64,000 bases of DNA from Alicyclobacillus sacchari (GTDB lineage Bacteria > Bacillota > Bacilli > Alicyclobacillales > Alicyclobacillaceae). Positions 35,263-44,224 of this stretch are shown in pieces. A program made the position numbers and the translations under genes. Within the stretch, counting starts at the first letter, position 1, and each line of letters starts with the position of its first letter. Location: positions 62,001 through 126,000 of the forward strand of contig NZ_SORF01000005.1 of assembly GCF_004366795.1 (NCBI RefSeq). The letters run 5' to 3'. The notes beneath the pieces were generated by a model. The model did not search any database. It was not told the DNA's origin and was given only the letters and a program-made list of their open reading frames with translations.

Positions 35263-35279
35263 CGTTAAGGTATTGTGAA
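35263..35279 (-). promoter_or_regulatory. Pho box upstream of pstS
   Basis: On the minus strand TTCACA-ATACC-TTAACG: two near-perfect TTnACA repeats with the 11-bp period of Bacillus PhoP sites. A third TTCACA (35241-35246) lies downstream. The IS remnant begins only about 45 bp further upstream. Confidence 0.55.
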
Positions 35280-35322
35280 ATTCGACACATTCCGCCTTTA
35301 CAAACTATGAGCCTTTTGCAGA

Positions 35323-36672
35323 ATCACGAGCCCTTGTGCGGCAAGGGTTTTTCGAGCACAAAGAAGGACTTCACCCCAACTTGAGAGAAAGAAAATGGTA
35401 TCCACTAAACCATTTCTACGGGGGCGAAGTCCAATGTGTACATTCGACAAACATGGCTCTTTTCCTTTGACGAATGGATGGAAATTGACCCTTCGGAGCG
35501 GCGTGAGCGTTTTTTCTCCGCGCTCGATCTGAGCCAGTATGCGGCGAAGTTGAGAAGTTTGACACCCCAAGGGGCCAAGCCCATCTCTCGCGAAGCCATC
35601 TTGCACGCATTTCTCGCGGCACCTCTTGAAGGGATCTCGACCCTTACGCAGCTTCACCGACGTTTGGAGAGTGATTTGCGCTTTCGTTACCAGTGCGGCT
35701 TCTCCCTTCACGAATCGGTTCCGTCCGTCTCGACTCTAAGCCGCGTCTTTCAGGCCATCGTCGACAAAGGGGTTGCGGAGACACGATTTGCCGAGTTGGT
35801 TCGTCAATGCCGTGACGAAGGGCTCATCGAGGGCGAGCACGTCGCCATCGACAGCACGGCGATCCATGCGTATGAGCAGAAACACCCACGCTCAGGTGTC
35901 CAGCCCTCCAATCGGGCCAACTGGGGCGCGAAGTTCGATGCCTTTGGCAACAGGCTGGCGTGGTTTGGCTACAAGGTCCATTTAGCCGTCGATGCGAAAA
36001 GTGAACTTCCTATGGCGCTCACGGTGACGCCAGCGAACGTCTACGATGGAGAGATGGCCATTCCACTCATGGAAGAGCTTCATCACCACGACTGGCGGAT
36101 TCGCTTCGTGTTGATGGATGCAGGATACGACCAGACGAAAAACTATGAAGCCGCTCGAGCATTGGGCGCTCAGGCTATCATCCCGATGAATCGCCGGAAT
36201 GAGAAAGAGCCGCCGGAAGGGATGGATTTCGACGGCACGCCCCGCTGCACGATGGGGTACCGAATGACGTATTGGGGCGCAGAGGGCGACTAGCTCAAGT
36301 TTCGCTGTCCGCACGCGACAGGCCAGGTCGATTGCCCGCTTGGCATGGCTGCCTGTTCCGCGTCGAATTACGGTATGGTCGTGAAGAAGCGCCTCGACGA
36401 GGACGTCCGTCGATACGCGAATCCGCATCGCGGTTCTCGCACATGGAAGAGCTTTACGATGAACGGACCGCTGTAGAGCGCTGTTTTGCACGGCTGGAAG
36501 AGTGGATGACGCTTGACGGCGTGCATGTGCGGGGTATCGAGAAAGTCACCGTACATGCGTACATCCACGCGATTGTGCTCTTGGCATCTGCTCTGGCGAT
36601 GCACCGGACGAATCGCATCGAGCAAGTGGCTTAACCTGATGATTCGAATGAACACCACCGAAGGGGCGTGAT
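35323..36672. mobile_element. Decayed insertion sequence
   Basis: The remnant surrounds a broken DDE transposase. Candidate imperfect terminal repeats are ATCACG-AG-CCCTT at the left (from 35323) and the reverse complement ATCACG-CCCCTT at the right (ending 36672). No target duplication was found, so the ends are approximate. Confidence 0.55.
35436..36634 (+). pseudogene. DDE transposase (DUF772/IS5-IS1182-like), broken by a stop and a frameshift
   Basis: The N-terminal DUF772-like region (LRFRYQCGFSLHE, then PSVSTLSR) and the first two catalytic aspartates (HVAIDSTAIH and VLMDAGYD) are read in one frame. It meets TAG at 36291-36293. The frame then continues as transposase-like sequence (CPHATGQVDCPLGMAACSAS) to about 36420. 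The end with the catalytic Glu (ERTAVERCFARLEEWM) is in another frame up to 36634. At least one nonsense change and one frameshift are therefore present, and the element should not transpose by itself. The start is probably GTG 35436. Confidence 0.85.
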
Positions 36673-36704
36673 CTATCCACACAACAGAAAAGGATTTTTA
36701 TGGC

Positions 36705-37208
36705 ATGTGTTATCTTTCACGAGAAGTGTGCGTCGTTTTCGCTCGCGATGGAATCAGTCATTCTGCAAAAGGCTCATATATAAATTATCAATATCAACAA
36801 TATACGCTAAACACTGAAGCAGGTATGCAATATCATTCAGGTTCAGGAACTGAACCTCTAACAACTGTTTCTGGACCAGGCGGAGTAGCGAAATTAAATG
36901 TGCTCGAGACGGCTAAAGAACTGAATTGGTCCGTAACTCCCGCTGACATGCTCACCCCTTGGACGTTCAGTGGGGACATTACTGTCTACGTGCTTGATCC
37001 GCAAACCCGTGAATATGTATACGACGATACAATTCCCGTTAGCGGAAGTGGCGAGCCAGGTGGTTCGACAGGAGATAATGTAAGTATTGCACAATTTCCG
37101 ACTGGGCTAGAGTACTCTGCGGTCTTGAATGGCACCGCAACGGACATATTCGGAGACACAGATGTAGTGCTCCCTGGATGTCAAGCAAAGTGGTACTTTA
37201 GTAGTTAA
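36705..37208 (+). CDS. Orphan hypothetical protein, 167 aa
   Basis: I do not recognise this product. It is rich in Gly, Ser, Thr and Tyr, with a probable beta-rich body (DITVYVLDPQTREYVYDD, then GLEYSAVLNGTATDIFG). It lacks a signal peptide as called. It begins directly after the right end of the IS remnant and has lower GC than the flanking genes, so its true 5' end may have been replaced by the insertion. AAAAGG lies eleven bases before ATG 36705. Treat as a possible truncated acquired gene. Confidence 0.4.
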   Translation: MCYLSREVCVVFARDGISHSAKGSYINYQYQQYTLNTEAGMQYHSGSGTEPLTTVSGPGGVAKLNVLETAKELNWSVTPADMLTPWTFSGDITVYVLDPQTREYVYDDTIPVSGSGEPGGSTGDNVSIAQFPTGLEYSAVLNGTATDIFGDTDVVLPGCQAKWYFSS

Positions 37209-37485
37209 ATATTATTGGTAAAGCATGTTGGGCATTTAGCTTTTCGGATGATCTCTTTGAAGAACAAAAGTGTTGATGTCGATACCCACTGTATTGGTAG
37301 ATCGTAGATGTTGGGAGGAATCTCTTGTAACAGCTAAATAGTATGGGTTAGTTCGCAAAAATGCGGACTAACCCTGAAATATAAATGGAACATCTTATAG
37401 CTTGATTTATTAATACTGTCACTTTGCTTTTATGGTAACAATAGTTATTTATAATCAAATATTACATTTCAAGGAGTTGATTAAT

Positions 37486-37983
37486 GTGCAATCTACTACA
37501 ATAATTATTACATTCCCCGCGAGTTTGAATTTCATTATCTATACATGGAATATTTATTATAAAATGAATAATGAAATGTTGAAAAAGGGTTTTCAATTAC
37601 CTGATGATGAATGTTTTAATCGTTTTAAAAGTATATGGGAAGATCATTTAGTAAAAATTAATAATATGGGTATTTCCAATCTAGATGGCTTATGTATGGC
37701 TAGACCAGAAGAACAATTGCGGTCTTTATTCCCTCCAACATACGCGGGTGAGCAAGAATTCTATCGATCGTGGATCTTTTTTGAATCGTGGTGGAGATTT
37801 GCTCGTCTAGCTTATGACTATGCGGTCCAACCCTTTTTGAATACGCTTCATAAGCGCTATGGGGTGTCTGATACAGAACGTTACATACTGATTACTTACA
37901 ACACCCTACCAGTTGGGTTTTGTAACCAATACGATAGGGCTATCGTTTTACCATTCGAAAATCTATTCTCACGAAATGCCTAA
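37486..37983 (+). CDS. AT-rich orphan protein, 165 aa
   Basis: The frame starts at GTG 37486 with AAGGAG nine bases upstream, so it is probably a real gene. The N-terminus is hydrophobic (STTIIITFPASLNFIIYTW). The rest is soluble, with conserved-looking aromatic blocks (SWIFFESWWRFARLAYDYAV) and a C-terminal VSDTERYILITYNTLPVGFC. I know no family for it. Codons are strongly A/T-ending, unlike all neighbours, which indicates recent acquisition. It is followed by a broken helicase gene. Confidence 0.55.
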   Translation: MQSTTIIITFPASLNFIIYTWNIYYKMNNEMLKKGFQLPDDECFNRFKSIWEDHLVKINNMGISNLDGLCMARPEEQLRSLFPPTYAGEQEFYRSWIFFESWWRFARLAYDYAVQPFLNTLHKRYGVSDTERYILITYNTLPVGFCNQYDRAIVLPFENLFSRNA

Positions 37984-38122
37984 TCTACGCTTCGTGTATA
38001 CCATTAAATCGGAAAAAAGGATAGTAATTCTTCTAACTCCCACTGTCGTAACCACGTCGCAAACCTAGCGCACTTTCTCACCCCTCACGCGTTACCCTTT
38101 CCCCAGAGGAGGCGCGTGAGGC

Positions 38123-39064
38123 ATGGAGGCACGGTGCATCGAAATTCGCTGTGGCAACGCTTTTCATCGCCTGTCGTATGAGGATTTGTGCTCGTCCGAC
38201 GTTCAATCTCTGCTCGACGAATGTTACGCACTCGGAGTCGAAGTGCTTTGTCTCTGCAACCCCGACCGTCCAGTCCCCATGCACCTGCGCCGCGTCCGCA
38301 TCCGCCCTCCGACGTACACCCTCGTGACCAATCCCTATGGGATTCATCACCCTGACTGTCCGCGGTTTCGCCAATCACGTCATCCAAGCGCGTATCAGAA
38401 AACGTGCGACCCACGAGCCGTCGAAACTACACCAAATCGCACCGAAGAATGGCTTCCGCATAGGAGGATCTTTGTGCCCACCTTAGATCAGCTGAACGAC
38501 GCACAACGAGAGGCGGCGACACACAAAGACGGTCCTTGCATGGTCGTCGCCGCGGCCGGATCCGGAAAGACCGCCATGCTCATTGCCCGCATCAAGTACC
38601 TGATCGACCAGGGCGTCGATCCCCGGCGCATTCTGGCCTGCACGTTTACGCGCAAGGCCGCTCAGGAGATGACGGAACGCCTACTGACCGCAACCGGGGA
38701 CATGGGCAAGGACGTCACGATTGGAACGATCCACTCGGTCGCCTACCGCATGGTTGCGCCAAAGATGGGCGATGGATGGAGAGTCGTGTCCGAGCCATCG
38801 TGGATGATTGAGCGCGTGCTGGAGTAGCCGAGCGATTTTAACCAACACGGCGTCGGTCCGGTGATGAAGCCGGGCGAAGCTATCAATGCGGTGTTCAAAG
38901 CAAAGGCCGACGCGCTCATGCCCGAACAAATGTCCGAACCGCTGGCCAAGGTGTATTCGGCTTACGAGGCATTCAAAACGGCGCTTAAGCAGATGGACTT
39001 TGAAGACATGATCCTACACGCGATTCGCCTGTTTCGGTCGGACGTTGAATTTGCTAAGCGCTGA
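38123..39064 (+). pseudogene. UvrD/PcrA-type helicase fragment with Cys/His N-terminal extension
   Basis: After about 110 extra residues the SF1 helicase begins: LDQLNDAQREAA (Q motif), AAAGSGKTAML (motif I), CTFTRKAAQEM (motif Ia) and IGTIHSVAYRM. It meets TAG at 38825-38827 but continues in the same frame to 39064 (QMDFEDMILHAIRLF), where it stops before motif II (DExQ). Two thirds of the enzyme is missing, so it is non-functional. The N-terminal part has CLC, PVPM and HHPDC motifs that resemble the start of plasmid-type DUF1173 proteins. The ATG has GAGGAGG ten bases upstream. Confidence 0.85.
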
Positions 39065-40312
39065 CTATAAAAACTCTTCGTCGGCCTGCGTTTCGCGCTC
39101 TAAACCTAGAAGTCCGGCGATCCAGCCTGTCGACGTCGCCTGCAGTAAAATCGTCGACAGGATCGCAAGAAACGTGACCGCCATAAGGTCGCGCGCGTGC
39201 GGTACGCCAGCGGCGGCGGCAGATGTCGCCAAAGCGGCCGGAATGACGCCCGTCTCGCGCACCCACATCATCAAGGTGAGTTCGCGCGTCGACCACTTCG
39301 CAAAGCGATCGATCGGCACGCATGCGAGCACCGTGAGCGGTCTCGCCACGAACATCAGTGCCGCCGCCACGGCGAGACCAGATCCAAAATCGCGCCCCAA
39401 TGCCGAGAATTGCACCTCTGCACCAAGCAATGTAAAAATGAGCATGCGCAATACCGCCGTCGGCAATGCAACATATCCCAATTCAACGAATTGCGCCTGC
39501 GATCGCGACATGCCAAAGGCACCCGGGCTGCCGAACACCGCTCCAGCCGCGAACGCGCTCATCAAACCGCTGCCGCCCAGATCTGCAGCAAAAGCATAAC
39601 CGCCAAGGGCGATGGCGACAGCCACGACGCTCGTGTGCAACCTAAGCCACGTTGGCCCGTTCTCCGACGTCAGCCAAGTGCCAAGCAAGCCAAAAGCAAT
39701 CCCGACACCCAGGCCAATGCCGGCTTCTCGACCGAACATCGCGAACGCAGACGTCAAATTGAGAGATTGATGCGCCTTCACAGATGCGAGGACTACTGTA
39801 AATAAGACCGATGCCGTGGCATCGTTCACCGCACTCTCGGCTTCGAGTGCCTGCTGCAAGCGCCGGCGAATCGGGGTGCGTGCAAAGACAGGTATGAGTG
39901 TCGCTGGATCCGTCGACGCGATGATGGAACCCAATAGCAGACACCAAAGAAATGGCAAGTGAAAAAGCCACGCCGCGGCCAAGGCGACGACCATGGCCGT
40001 GATCAAGACGCCCAAGGTCGCCAACAGACCAATGGTCAATGCAGCCCGGCGCAGAAGGGTCAGATTCATCTGACATCCGCCCTCAAAGAGCAAGAGCGCT
40101 GCCCCAGTATAAACAGCAAACTGGCTCGCCCCCGATCCGCCTGCCACACGCAACACGTGCAGACACGCAGGCCCCAGTACAATGCCAAGAACGACAAATG
40201 CCGCCACATCGGGAATTCGCGGGCGTTCCGTGAGTCGGCTGATGATAGCCCCGAAGAAAACCACAAGGGCAAGAATCAGCATCGCGTCCTGCCAACGGGT
40301 GAGTTCGAGCAC
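39065..40312 (-). CDS. CPA1-type cation:proton antiporter
   Basis: The 415-residue polytopic protein has about 12 hydrophobic segments and the Na_H_Exchanger pattern: FVVLGIVLGP, TGAALLLFEGG, then LGSIIASTDPATLIPVF, where SxxTDP is the conserved antiporter motif, and ESAVNDATASVLFT with the ion-binding ND pair. It likely exports Na+ or K+ for protons, helping pH homeostasis. The frame is open to 40333; GTG 40312 is preferred because GGGGGAGG lies directly upstream. The stop abuts the helicase remnant. Confidence 0.85.
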   Translation of the reverse strand: MLELTRWQDAMLILALVVFFGAIISRLTERPRIPDVAAFVVLGIVLGPACLHVLRVAGGSGASQFAVYTGAALLLFEGGCQMNLTLLRRAALTIGLLATLGVLITAMVVALAAAWLFHLPFLWCLLLGSIIASTDPATLIPVFARTPIRRRLQQALEAESAVNDATASVLFTVVLASVKAHQSLNLTSAFAMFGREAGIGLGVGIAFGLLGTWLTSENGPTWLRLHTSVVAVAIALGGYAFAADLGGSGLMSAFAAGAVFGSPGAFGMSRSQAQFVELGYVALPTAVLRMLIFTLLGAEVQFSALGRDFGSGLAVAAALMFVARPLTVLACVPIDRFAKWSTRELTLMMWVRETGVIPAALATSAAAAGVPHARDLMAVTFLAILSTILLQATSTGWIAGLLGLERETQADEEFL

Positions 40313-40341
40313 AACCCTCCCCCTTTCGCGCATTCTGACAG

Positions 40342-41151
40342 CTACAAGTGACTTTCGACCGTGGCGGCAAACGCGCTTGCTTGCTCCAGGTGCGGCGTGT
40401 GTCCCGCTTCTTCAATCACGACATGCCGAGCAACTTTCATGCGCCCAGCCATCCTGCGATTGATCTCGGTAAACTTGGTGTCGAGTGCCCCTGTGACAAG
40501 CAGCGTCGGCATCGCCAACTCCCCGAGCCTGTCCCAGTTCGATGGCTGTGCGCCAGTGCCAATTCCGCGCAAACTTTGCGCATAGCCGAACGCTGTACCC
40601 TGCTCGCGAATCTCCCGCTGCCGCATTCGCACGGGTTCGGGCAAGATGTCGTGTGTCGCGAAAAGAGGTATCTTCTCCCAGCGATCAAGAAACGCAGGGA
40701 GCCCCATCTCTTCAATGTCAGCGGCCAGCCTTTCGTCTGCTGCCCTGCGCTCAGCCTGTTCCGCCGCGGTCGCAAGCCCCGGAGACGAACTCTCGAGAAC
40801 CAGCCGACGTACGCACTCCGGATACCGAACGGCAAACGAGAGGGCAATTCTTCCGCCCATCGAGTACCCCAACACATGTGCCCGCTGAAAACCGAAAGTG
40901 GCAAGCAGAGTTGCGAGATCGGCCAGTTGTTCATCCATCCGATAGCGTTCAACACGTGTAGGTGCCGCCGTCCGCCCGTGCCCCAACAAATCGGGGGCCA
41001 ACACGGTCCAGCGCTGCGCCCAACTCGCCAAAAACGGTGCAAAAACGTCCCCGTTGCCTGTAAAACCGTGCAATAGCAGCAAGCATTCCCCGCCGTCACC
41101 AGCATGCAAAACGGAGTACGCCACACCGCGAACCTGTACGGTCGTTCTCAT
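40342..41151 (-). CDS. menH: SHCHC synthase (MenH)
   Basis: MenH eliminates pyruvate from SEPHCHC in menaquinone synthesis. The 269-residue alpha/beta hydrolase has LLLHGFTGNGDVF, the nucleophile Ser97 in GYSMGG, and a C-terminal histidine in EEAGHTPH. The family-typical VLESSSPGL follows the nucleophile strand. Its start overlaps the menD stop by four bases. It is the last gene of the men operon. Lipase-like relatives share the fold, but the position makes MenH the clear choice. Confidence 0.9.
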   Translation of the reverse strand: MRTTVQVRGVAYSVLHAGDGGECLLLLHGFTGNGDVFAPFLASWAQRWTVLAPDLLGHGRTAAPTRVERYRMDEQLADLATLLATFGFQRAHVLGYSMGGRIALSFAVRYPECVRRLVLESSSPGLATAAEQAERRAADERLAADIEEMGLPAFLDRWEKIPLFATHDILPEPVRMRQREIREQGTAFGYAQSLRGIGTGAQPSNWDRLGELAMPTLLVTGALDTKFTEINRRMAGRMKVARHVVIEEAGHTPHLEQASAFAATVESHL

Positions 41152-42851
41152 CGCGCCATCTCCCGCTCGAGTTCGCGCCGCAGGTCTGCAAAAAGGCGCT
41201 TGTAGACCTGTGTACTCGCTTCGTTGGCAAAAGTGACCTGGATGACGGTCAATTCGCCGCGGGCAATGCCATCGCGCACGGCTTGTCTGAGCATCTCTGC
41301 GCCCTCGACCTCGACATAGCGGCCGCCAAACGCCTCGATAACGGGCTGGAACATGATTCCATGCGGTGTCGTGAAATGGTGCAAGGCGTCAGGGCGCGAC
41401 GCTTGCGATAAATGCTGAAAAATGCCGCCGCCGTCGTTGTGAATCAGCACGATGACCAGCGGCACGCCAAATCGCTTCGCCGCAAGCAATCCGTTCGTGT
41501 CGTGATAAAACGACACATCGCCGATACACAGCACCGTGGGCGCACCGGAACCCAGAGCCTCGCCAAACGCTGTCGATGTGAGTCCATCGATCCCGCTGGC
41601 ACCGCGATTGCCGTCGATCGCGACACCCGACCGCGGCCGCGCCAAAGCGTCGGCGTCGCGGATCGGCCGACTGTTGCCGAGAAACAATCGCTCCCCGCGA
41701 TGAAGCGACTCGACGGTCGCACGCACCGCCGTACCTTCAAACCAGTTCACAGCGCAAAAGCGTTCGATGAATCGCCGCGCCGCATCGTCCGCACGGCGCC
41801 AGGCCGCCGTATAAGCCCTTGCAGACGTCGTCAGCGCGGCGTCCAAATGCGTTACACCACATTCCACTCCGCCCACGACCACGTCGTTGGCGACACCGAG
41901 AGCATCGCGATAGAGAGGCGTGTCGTCACATACAAACACCCGCGCATGGCTCTTGGCCAGCCACGATGCCAGCGCCTTGGATGTCGGTTCGGCGCCAAAG
42001 CGCAACACGAAGTCCGGAGGCGCGATCATTTCCGGTGCGGCCTGCAAAATGGCATCGTAATGGCACACAGCCTGGGAAGAGCCTGTGCCCGGAGAAATGA
42101 TGTCTGCCAAAATGGGGAGACCCGTACGATCCGCCAACGAAAAAACTGCCTCAACCAGATGCGCGTCGCGCTCCGGCCCAAGCACCACAAGCGGACGTTC
42201 TGCTTGTGCTAGCGCTTCGTGCAGCCGATGGAACGTGTCGCTGGCGTGCATTCTCGACCCGCCCACGTGAATGGTGGCCGGATCGATGGTCAAAAGTTCG
42301 TGCACCTCGGCGCGGCGCGGCGGAATGAGCGGCTCTGGAAACGGGTAGTTCAAATGCACCGGCCCGGCCGGACTCGCGGCCGCAAAGGCGGCACCGCGTA
42401 TAGCCATCGCCTGTGCGTGCCGCGCGCACGCCGCCGTGCCATCGGGAATCGGCAGTTCGTAAAACCATTTGACGTGATCGGCAAACATCCCCATCTGTCG
42501 AATCGCTTGATTGGCCCCCACTTCGCGCAGTTGTGGCGGGCGATCTGCCGTGATCGCAACAAGTGGCACGCGCGACATGAAGGCCTCGACGATGGCTGGG
42601 TAGTAATTGGCAGCCGCCGTCCCCGACGTGCAGACGATGGCGACTGGCCGCCCTCCGCCTTTTGCCAAACCAAGGGCGAAAAACGCCGCAGAACGCTCAT
42701 CAAGGTGGGACAGCAGTTCGATCTGCGGGTGTTCCGCACATGCCAGCAGCAACGGCGTGTTCCGGGAACCGGGTGAAGCGACCACCTGCCGCACCCCCGC
42801 TGCCGCGAGCCCGTCGACAAACGCGTGCACTGGCCATAAGGTCATATTCAC
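41148..42851 (-). CDS. menD: SEPHCHC synthase (MenD)
   Basis: MenD is a thiamine-diphosphate enzyme joining 2-oxoglutarate and isochorismate. The 567-residue protein opens with VHAFVDGLAAAGVRQVVASPGSRNTPLLLA. CTSGTAAANYYPAIVEA and the catalytic-region DERSAAFFALGLAKG follow. The ThDP/Mg site is in IGDVSFYHDTNGLLA. ATG 42851 overlaps the menF stop (ATGA). Length and motifs are standard. Confidence 0.95.
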   Translation of the reverse strand: MNMTLWPVHAFVDGLAAAGVRQVVASPGSRNTPLLLACAEHPQIELLSHLDERSAAFFALGLAKGGGRPVAIVCTSGTAAANYYPAIVEAFMSRVPLVAITADRPPQLREVGANQAIRQMGMFADHVKWFYELPIPDGTAACARHAQAMAIRGAAFAAASPAGPVHLNYPFPEPLIPPRRAEVHELLTIDPATIHVGGSRMHASDTFHRLHEALAQAERPLVVLGPERDAHLVEAVFSLADRTGLPILADIISPGTGSSQAVCHYDAILQAAPEMIAPPDFVLRFGAEPTSKALASWLAKSHARVFVCDDTPLYRDALGVANDVVVGGVECGVTHLDAALTTSARAYTAAWRRADDAARRFIERFCAVNWFEGTAVRATVESLHRGERLFLGNSRPIRDADALARPRSGVAIDGNRGASGIDGLTSTAFGEALGSGAPTVLCIGDVSFYHDTNGLLAAKRFGVPLVIVLIHNDGGGIFQHLSQASRPDALHHFTTPHGIMFQPVIEAFGGRYVEVEGAEMLRQAVRDGIARGELTVIQVTFANEASTQVYKRLFADLRRELEREMAR

Positions 42852-44224
42852 GTTGCGTCCTCCTCACGGCAATCCCCTAAAGCTGTTCGCATGGGTGCGA
42901 GCTTCCACTCACTTTCCTCCCACTCCGTTGAGGCGTCCGATCCGGCGACGATACCACATCCTGCGAACATGCACGCATTTGGGTAATGGATGAATGCCGA
43001 TCGCAGCGAAACGTTGATCTGTCCATTGCCATCGCCGTCCATCCAGCCGAATCCCCCGGTATAAAACCCACGCGGCCAACCTTCATGCGCCTTGATGAAC
43101 GAAATGGCGGCTGCATCCGGCACGCCAGCCACGGCAGGTGTCGGGTGCAGGCAGATGGCCGCATCGAGCAAACTGCAGCCTTCTCGTAAACGCCCTTCCA
43201 CTTTCGTGTAAAGGTGTTGCACGTTGGTCAACTGGCGGATACCAGGCTCTTGAGGCCACGTGAGTTGCTCGGCGACGCTTTCTAACCGATTCGTCACCGA
43301 ATGCACGACGGCCTCGTGTTCGGCGCGGTTTTTCGCACTGGTTTGCAACTGCAGGCGCAAGTTTTGGTCTTCTTCAGGATCGCGTCCACGGCGGGCCGAG
43401 CCAGCCAAACAGTCGACCGACAAGGTCCCCGCTTGTACACGAACCAACTCCTCTGGGCTGGCCGCCAGCATCCATCTGTCCTGCCAATGCATCGCGAAGA
43501 TGTGACTGTCGCGGTACGTTCCCATCAGTTGCTGTAATGCTTCCGACAGCGACCGGTTGACCGACGCGAAGGCCCGACGCGCCAAGACGACTTTGCGCAG
43601 TTTCCCCGCTGCGATTTCGCGCAGCGCCCGTCCAACCTTGTCGGACCAAGTGGCTCTGTCTTCGGCCTCCGCAAACAACGGGTGATCGGCCGAAGCCTGC
43701 CCGCTCGCCGCCGCGTGAGCATCGAGAAGATCCGCGACATCCGCCCGCACATCGCGCTCGTCCGTACCGGGCGAAGCGATGTACAGCACTTCCAACGAAT
43801 CCTCGTCCAGGCGTTTTCGCAACGTCAGTTTTGGCACAAACCAAATAGCTTTTGGCCACGCAGACCAAATCCCAAACGACGGCTCCGTGAAGTCAAACGC
43901 AAATGCACCATAGCAGCGGACACCCCGTGGAAGCGCCAGTTCAGACAACCGTGTCCGGCAGCGTTCAAGCGCATCCTCGTTAGACTCCAAAATCTGCTTA
44001 AAAACGCCGATGCCCAGCGTCTCACATTCGCTGTTGTGTGGCAAGGAGTAGACAGCAGGCTCCAGTGTGTGCCAGTTTGTGAGCGACGCGAGGTATCCAC
44101 TAAACTTGACCGTCGTATAGATACAACGAACCCCCGGTTCGTTCGTGAGCGGTGCCCCTGTGTAAGCCTTCGCGATCGCGTCGACGAGATGTTCCCATAC
44201 AGTCTCTTGAGCCGAGGTCAGCAT
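42848..44224 (-). CDS. menF: Menaquinone-specific isochorismate synthase (MenF)
   Basis: MenF turns chorismate into isochorismate, the first step of menaquinone synthesis. This 458-residue protein has the chorismate-binding fold at the C-terminus: KLRKVVLARR, SPEELVRVQ, LAGSARRGRD, HPTPAVAGVP and GFYTGGFGW. ATG 44224 overlaps the menE end; a GTG at 44239 would add five residues. Salicylate or anthranilate synthases share the fold, but the operon fixes the role. Confidence 0.93.
   Translation of the reverse strand: MLTSAQETVWEHLVDAIAKAYTGAPLTNEPGVRCIYTTVKFSGYLASLTNWHTLEPAVYSLPHNSECETLGIGVFKQILESNEDALERCRTRLSELALPRGVRCYGAFAFDFTEPSFGIWSAWPKAIWFVPKLTLRKRLDEDSLEVLYIASPGTDERDVRADVADLLDAHAAASGQASADHPLFAEAEDRATWSDKVGRALREIAAGKLRKVVLARRAFASVNRSLSEALQQLMGTYRDSHIFAMHWQDRWMLAASPEELVRVQAGTLSVDCLAGSARRGRDPEEDQNLRLQLQTSAKNRAEHEAVVHSVTNRLESVAEQLTWPQEPGIRQLTNVQHLYTKVEGRLREGCSLLDAAICLHPTPAVAGVPDAAAISFIKAHEGWPRGFYTGGFGWMDGDGNGQINVSLRSAFIHYPNACMFAGCGIVAGSDASTEWEESEWKLAPMRTALGDCREEDAT

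Noticed and set aside
35311-36696. CCTTTT ends as IS terminal repeats
   Set aside because: The distance from CCTTTT to the shared ATCACG block differs by ten bases between the two ends, so they cannot be the true termini.
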